Shown here: piece after piece, positions 48,369-50,994 of the stretch
Layout: every line of letters begins with the position of its first letter
Position numbering within the stretch: position 1 is the stretch's first letter
From: JBFXAN01 sp050184225
GTDB taxonomy: Bacteria > Chloroflexota > Dehalococcoidia > CAUJGQ01
Length of the DNA: 50,994 nucleotides
Assembly (NCBI GenBank): GCA_050184225.1
Contig: JBFXAN010000029.1
Coordinates: 1 to 50,994 of the forward strand
Reading direction: 5' to 3'
The notes under the pieces: generated by a model
Seen by the model: only the letters and a program-made list of their open reading frames with translations
Databases searched by the model: none
Told to the model about the DNA's origin: nothing
Made by a program: the position numbers and the translations under genes

Positions 48369-50994
48369 TCACGGGCGGCGTCGTGGTCCGGTGCGTCGGT
48401 TCCGCTTGCGGCCATTGGATGAGGGCCATCGAGGCGTGTCCGCGCTGTCGCGATTCGCGGACGCCTTGGGTGTCGATGTCGCGAAGGTGCCGTAGTCTTC
48501 GGCGACGGGCTTGGGCGGGGCCGGTGGCTGGTGCTCCGGATCGAGGCGTTCCAAAACGCGGAGGAGCGTGCCGCGCCAGTCGCCACGCTGGGCGATGCGG
48601 ACCTGGGTGCTGCCCACCTGGACCTCGTCGCCAAAGGCGCCGTAGAGCCGATCACGGTGGTCGATCGGGCGAGGGGCGCGCAGGACGATCACGTTCTCTT
48701 CGAGAGTGACGGAAGTCAGCCCGAGCCTGCGGGCATAGACCTTCATCCGCACGATCTCCAACAGGTTGCGCAGCGTCGGCGGCGGTTCGCCGAACCGATC
48801 GACGATCTCGGCGACGGCATCGTCGACCTGTGCGACCTCCGCGATCTGGCCGAGTCGCTGATAGAGGGCCAGCCGTAGGTTGAGGTCGGGCAGGAACGCC
48901 TCGGGGATGTGCGCGGTGATCGGGAGATCAACCGTGACGGGCGAAGGTGGTGGCGGCGGTGGTGTTTCGCCGCGCTGGAGCGCCCGCATCCGCGTCACGG
49001 CCTCCCCGAGCATCTTCGCGTACAGTTCGTAGCCGACCGCGCCGATGTGGCCGCTCTGTTCGGAGCCGAGTAGGTTGCCCGCGCCGCGGATTTCCAGGTC
49101 GCGCAGGGCGATCTGAAAGCCGGCGCCGAGTTCCGTCGCTTCGAAGATCGTTTGCAGGCGTTTCTGCGCGGTTTCGGAGAGCGCGTGATTGCGGTCGTAG
49201 AGCAGGTAGGCGTACGCGCGATGGGCGCCGCGGCCGACCCGACCGCGCAGTTGGTACAGCTGGGAGAGGCCGAGGCGGTCTGCCTGGTTGATGATGATCG
49301 TGTTCACGTTCGGGATGTCGAGGCCGGACTCGATGATCGTCGTGCAGAGGAGGATGTCGGCCTCGCCGCGCTGGAAGGCAAGCATGTTCCGCTCGAGCAC
49401 CTCCTCGGGCATCTGACCGTGACCGATACACAGTTCCGCCTCCGGCACCAGGTCGCGCAGTCGCCGGGCGATCAGCTCGATGTTGTTGACGCGGTTGTGG
49501 ACGAAGTAGATCTGACCACCTCGGTCGAGCTCGCGGAGGATCGCCTCGCGGATCAGGTGGTCATCCCATTCGCTGACGAAGGTCTTGACCGGCAGGCGAT
49601 CCTCCGGCGCCGTCTCCATCGTCGACATGTCGCGGATGCCGGTGAGGGACATGTGCAGTGTGCGCGGGATCGGTGTGGCCGACAGTGTGAGCACATCAAC
49701 CTCGCTGCGGAGTTGCTTGAGCCGTTCTTTGTGCGCGACACCGAAGCGCTGCTCTTCATCGATGATCACCAGGCCGAGGTCTCGGAAACTCACATCCTTC
49801 TGGAGGATGCGGTGGGTGCCGATCAGCATGTCCACCTTGCCATCGACGACATCGGCGAGCACATCCCGCTGCTCCTTCTCCGAGCGGAAGCGGGAGAGAA
49901 CATCGACGCGCACGGGGAACCCGCTGACGCGGTCGCGGAAGGTCTGTACATGCTGCTGGGCGAGGACGGTGGTAGGCACGAGTACGGCGACCTGCTTGCC
50001 GTCCATCACTGCCTTGAAGGCGGCACGCACGGCCAATTCGGTCTTGCCATAGCCAACATCGCCGATCACGACGCGATCCATCGGTCGTGGCTGCTCCATA
50101 TCGCCCTTGATCTCGCGGAGCGCGCTCAGCTGGTCCACCGTCTCGACGTAGGGGAACGCCGCCTCCATCTCTTGCTGCCAGGGGGTGTCTTCACCGAAGG
50201 CGTGGCCGGGACGCAGCTCGCGTTCGGCATAGAGCCGGAGCAGATCCTGGGCCAGGTCGGTGACGGCACGGCGCACCCGTTCCTTGATGCGGACCCATTC
50301 GCCGCTGCCGAGCCGGGTGAGAGACGGGGCATGATCACTCGGACCGACGTAGCGATCGACGCGATCGACCTGCTCTGTGGGAACAAAGAGACGGTCGCCC
50401 TCGGCGTAGCGTAGCTCCAGGTACTCGCGCTCCACGCCGGTGTCGGGCGCGCGGCGCCGGACCAGCCCCGCGAACCGGGCGATCCCGTGCTCGACATGGA
50501 CGACCATGTCGCCCACGGTGAGGCCGGCGAGGAACGCCTCGCGGCCCGATGTCCGCTGGCGAACCGCCCGGCGCTGCTTGGTGAAGCCAAAGATTTCGGC
50601 GTCTGTCGCCAGCAGCAATGGTCCATCTGCCACGTTCAGCGACCAGCCGTGGGCGAGCGAGCCGTGAACCAGCCCCAGCGATCCGGGCGGCGGCGGATCG
50701 TCCACCACGGATATCGGCGCAACCGCAAGCCCCTCGCCTTCAAACAACTCCGCGAGCCGGGCAGACTGCAAGGTGACGATGACGGCACGATTGCCCGCTC
50801 GAACAGCGCCATTGACATCAGCGAACACGGAACGAAGCCGGCCGCCAAACGCTTGGACGGGGGTGAAGGGGAGGACGATGGTGGGGTCGGCCCTCACCCC
50901 CGGCCCCGCACCCGCCGGGCGGGGGAGGGGAGTTACAGTCGAACCCGTGCCGGCGGTAGCTCCCCGCACCCCCCCGGCGGGGGCGGGGCCCGGG
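48369..50994 (-). CDS. mfd: Transcription-repair coupling factor, partial (N-terminus beyond the window)
   Basis: The frame is open to the right edge, so this is about 875 codons of a protein usually near 1,150. In order: end of the damage-recognition part (LPFTPVQAFGGRLRSVF), the RNA-polymerase-binding CarD-like domain (GDMVVHVEHGIARFAGLV; RLFVPTEQVDRVDRYVG), the translocase with Walker A (GDVGYGKTELAV) and DEEQRFG, the TRG and helicase C motifs, and the terminal TRCF domain (LPITAHIPEAFLPDLNLRLALYQRLGQI). Mfd dislodges stalled RNA polymerase and recruits UvrA. The first about 30 residues here are encoded by repeat family 2 inserted in frame. A basic tail follows the TRCF domain. Confidence 0.95.
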   Translation of the reverse strand, partial: PGPAPAGGVRGATAGTGSTVTPLPRPAGAGPGVRADPTIVLPFTPVQAFGGRLRSVFADVNGAVRAGNRAVIVTLQSARLAELFEGEGLAVAPISVVDDPPPPGSLGLVHGSLAHGWSLNVADGPLLLATDAEIFGFTKQRRAVRQRTSGREAFLAGLTVGDMVVHVEHGIARFAGLVRRRAPDTGVEREYLELRYAEGDRLFVPTEQVDRVDRYVGPSDHAPSLTRLGSGEWVRIKERVRRAVTDLAQDLLRLYAERELRPGHAFGEDTPWQQEMEAAFPYVETVDQLSALREIKGDMEQPRPMDRVVIGDVGYGKTELAVRAAFKAVMDGKQVAVLVPTTVLAQQHVQTFRDRVSGFPVRVDVLSRFRSEKEQRDVLADVVDGKVDMLIGTHRILQKDVSFRDLGLVIIDEEQRFGVAHKERLKQLRSEVDVLTLSATPIPRTLHMSLTGIRDMSTMETAPEDRLPVKTFVSEWDDHLIREAILRELDRGGQIYFVHNRVNNIELIARRLRDLVPEAELCIGHGQMPEEVLERNMLAFQRGEADILLCTTIIESGLDIPNVNTIIINQADRLGLSQLYQLRGRVGRGAHRAYAYLLYDRNHALSETAQKRLQTIFEATELGAGFQIALRDLEIRGAGNLLGSEQSGHIGAVGYELYAKMLGEAVTRMRALQRGETPPPPPPSPVTVDLPITAHIPEAFLPDLNLRLALYQRLGQIAEVAQVDDAVAEIVDRFGEPPPTLRNLLEIVRMKVYARRLGLTSVTLEENVIVLRAPRPIDHRDRLYGAFGDEVQVGSTQVRIAQRGDWRGTLLRVLERLDPEHQPPAPPKPVAEDYGTFATSTPKASANRDSADTPRWPSSNGRKRNRRTGPRRRP
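50889..50994. repeat. Palindromic repeat family 2, copy 4 (inside mfd, cut by the window edge)
   Basis: Starts GGCCCTCACCCCCGGCCCC and contains the inner hairpin CCCGCCGGGCGGG, then the start of the second arm CCCCGGCGGGGGCGGGGCCC, which runs to the last base. It lies in the mfd frame without a stop. Confidence 0.88.

Noticed and set aside
1..50994. CRISPR array or direct-repeat spacer structure
   Set aside because: All repeats seen are inverted, dispersed and intergenic; no regular direct repeats with unique spacers and no cas gene.

Overview
The window looks like a chromosome piece from a high-G+C, non-proteobacterial bacterium, most likely a member of the Chloroflexota near class Thermomicrobia. 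This rests on overall gene content: two DUF3048 proteins, a dprA-topA pair, dnaG beside a long principal sigma factor, a DUF21/CBS protein, abundant acyl-CoA and LLM-flavin enzymes, and intergenic spacers full of long palindromic repeats. It is an inference; no rRNA is present to anchor it.

Layout. 1-3.4 kb: a single-domain response regulator, then an HxlR repressor divergent from a YceI-pirin-GNAT operon. The divergent promoter is bracketed by two copies of one dyad operator. A 49-residue zinc-ribbon ORF follows. 3.4-7.2 kb: a ROK sugar kinase coupled to glycogen synthase, and a DUF3048 lipoprotein. 7.2-9.9 kb: a compositionally different accessory patch next to a tRNA-Thr. It holds a wrecked DUF3800 gene interrupted by a 544-bp element with terminal inverted repeats, and a hypothetical gene split by an in-frame stop. 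9.9-17.9 kb: acyl-CoA metabolism (enoyl-CoA hydratase, SDR, a fused double CaiB/BaiF CoA-transferase, a single CaiB/BaiF, TetR regulator, nitroreductase, orphan 3-oxoacid CoA-transferase B subunit). 18-22.9 kb: P-loop kinase, second DUF3048 protein, an operon of zinc alcohol dehydrogenase, AtzG/GatC-like small subunit and amidase, then a flavin/PPOX-type protein. 23-29.2 kb: topA, dprA, metF, DUF21/CBS protein. 29.6-33.5 kb: dipeptide-type ABC permeases and binding protein, without ATPases. 33.7-39.3 kb: tyrosine phosphatase, dnaG, rpoD, then a toxin-antitoxin pair trapped between rpoD and a second degenerate copy of the rpoD 3' end. 39.3-51 kb: a PD-(D/E)XK-like protein, DinB-like protein, small hypothetical proteins, SIMPL protein, Tat-exported class V aminotransferase, membrane protein, amidohydrolase, LLM oxidoreductase, Tat-exported beta-carbonic anhydrase, and the C-terminal three quarters of mfd running off the right edge.

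The most unusual structures are the 544-bp element (23/27 matched terminal repeats, GAT target duplication, a 116-residue protein that I do not recognise), the duplicated rpoD tail around the toxin-antitoxin module, and a G/C-rich palindromic repeat lying inside the mfd reading frame. At least four families of palindromic intergenic repeats occur. No CRISPR array, rRNA or recognisable transposase was seen.
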